Shown: in pieces, positions 63,711-64,000 of the stretch
Numbering within the stretch: position 1 is the stretch's first letter
How the letters are laid out: the number at the start of each line of letters is the position of its first letter
Assembly: GCA_900109435.1 (NCBI GenBank)
Contig: FNZT01000016.1
Coordinates: 16,573-80,572 of the forward strand
From: Ruminococcus sp. YRD2003
GTDB lineage: Bacteria > Bacillota > Clostridia > Oscillospirales > Ruminococcaceae
DNA: 64,000 nt
Reading direction: 5' to 3'
Translations under genes and position numbers: made by a program
The notes under the pieces: model-generated
Seen by the model: only the letters and a program-made list of their open reading frames with translations
Told to the model about the DNA's origin: nothing
Database searches by the model: none

Positions 63711-63773
63711 AAAAAACAGTGAGGAAACCGTATACTCTGCCTAAAAAGAGACAAAAAAGGCATCTCCTACTAA

Positions 63774-63803
63774 AGCCCGCACCGAAAAAATTTTTCGGCG
63801 GGC
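63774..63803. terminator. Hairpin at the end of the IS110-type element
   Basis: GCCCGCACCGAAAAAA pairs with TTTTTTCGGCGGGC (one unpaired base). It lies between the 831-residue gene and the transposase stop, in the noncoding end of the element. Confidence 0.55.
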
Positions 63804-63816
63804 TGGAGTTGCCGGA

Positions 63817-64000
63817 TTAATATTCCTCCGGCGGGATATACAGGCGGTTAGTCTTCAGCAGTGTATAGACTAACCTGACCAACTTTCTGGCAGTGAGAGC
63901 GAGTGCGCGTTTATGATTGTGCTTGTTAGCCTCTTTGTATTTGAGAGCGTAGAAGCGCTTGAACTCCGGGTCGCATCTTCTCAGAGCGTTTGCAGCTTCG
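63817..64000 (-). CDS. IS110-family transposase, C-terminal part only
   Basis: On the minus strand a frame enters from the right edge and ends at 63817. The about 61 visible residues end with KHNHKRALALTARKLVRL, then VYTLLKTNRLYIPPEEY. The helical ALTARKLVRLVYTLLK block matches the C-terminal end of IS110-family (DEDD/Transposase_20) transposases. The 106 bp between the 831-residue gene and this stop would be the right end of the element and holds a hairpin. The rest of the element, including any left-end guide (bridge) RNA, is outside the window. Confidence 0.8.
   Translation of the reverse strand, partial: EAANALRRCDPEFKRFYALKYKEANKHNHKRALALTARKLVRLVYTLLKTNRLYIPPEEY

Noticed and set aside
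1-64000. tRNA, rRNA or CRISPR array
   Set aside because: A visual search for tRNA T-loops, 16S or 23S motifs and regularly spaced repeats with unique spacers found none; the repeats seen are palindromic and irregular in spacing.

Overview
The window looks like a chromosomal segment of an anaerobic, endospore-forming Gram-positive bacterium of the Oscillospirales (Ruminococcus-like). The basis is a spoIIA operon (spoIIAA-spoIIAB-sigF), MurT/GatD, a redox-sensing Rex repressor, Firmicutes-type gene orders (rplS-lepB-rbgA-rnhB-yraN; tig-clpP-clpX; lon-engB), good sigma-A promoters with 17-nt spacers, and many short palindromic intergenic repeats. No rRNA, tRNA, CRISPR or prophage was seen. A perfect parS-type palindrome at 18233-18248 suggests the window lies in the origin-proximal part of the chromosome.

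Layout. 1-13.5 kb (minus strand): a redox and TCA block with an HdrB-HdrC-HdrA-MvhD electron-transfer operon running into a partial FrhB/FdhB-like gene, then (upstream) fumarase, Rex, isocitrate dehydrogenase, small membrane proteins, TraX, aconitase and lysA. 13.5-14.05 kb: a noncoding array of hairpins. 14.1-25.7 kb: protein quality-control genes (engB, lon; clpX, clpP, tig) split by a plus-strand insert carrying a lipoprotein, the parS site, a Ca2+-type P-ATPase and an anion transporter. 25.8-32.5 kb: phosphoesterase, thrC, yraN, rnhB, rbgA, Nudix, two tandem signal peptidases and rplS with a long leader. 32.6-36.8 kb: methyltransferase, a paired radical-SAM system, cytidine deaminase and a DUF896 protein. 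37.2-43.0 kb: one 1932-residue protein with transglutaminase-like, DUF4011, SF1 helicase, Vsr-like endonuclease and DUF3320 regions, bracketed by repeats. It is the best candidate for an unusual (probably defence) system. 43.3-48.6 kb: cell-wall genes (murT, gatD, a GH25 lipoprotein, a transpeptidase-like lipoprotein). 48.7-52.8 kb: a lipoprotein, a LacI regulator, a DUF5662 protein and a GH3 lipoprotein. 53.3-54.7 kb: spoIIA operon. 54.7-58.8 kb: hemW, two membrane proteins, a tandem duplication of the lepA 3' end, and lepA. 58.9-64 kb: Nudix-GrpB fusion, U32-like protein, an 831-residue orphan helical protein and the 3' end of an IS110-family transposase.

How the genes work together. Aconitase, NADP isocitrate dehydrogenase and fumarase form a partial TCA pathway. 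Rex (NADH/NAD+ sensing) and the Hdr/MvhD complex sit beside them, so this block probably balances reduced cofactors during fermentation. Several short interspersed repeat families recur in intergenic regions; one 215-220 bp element is present in inverted orientation at about 13.6 and 43.1 kb.
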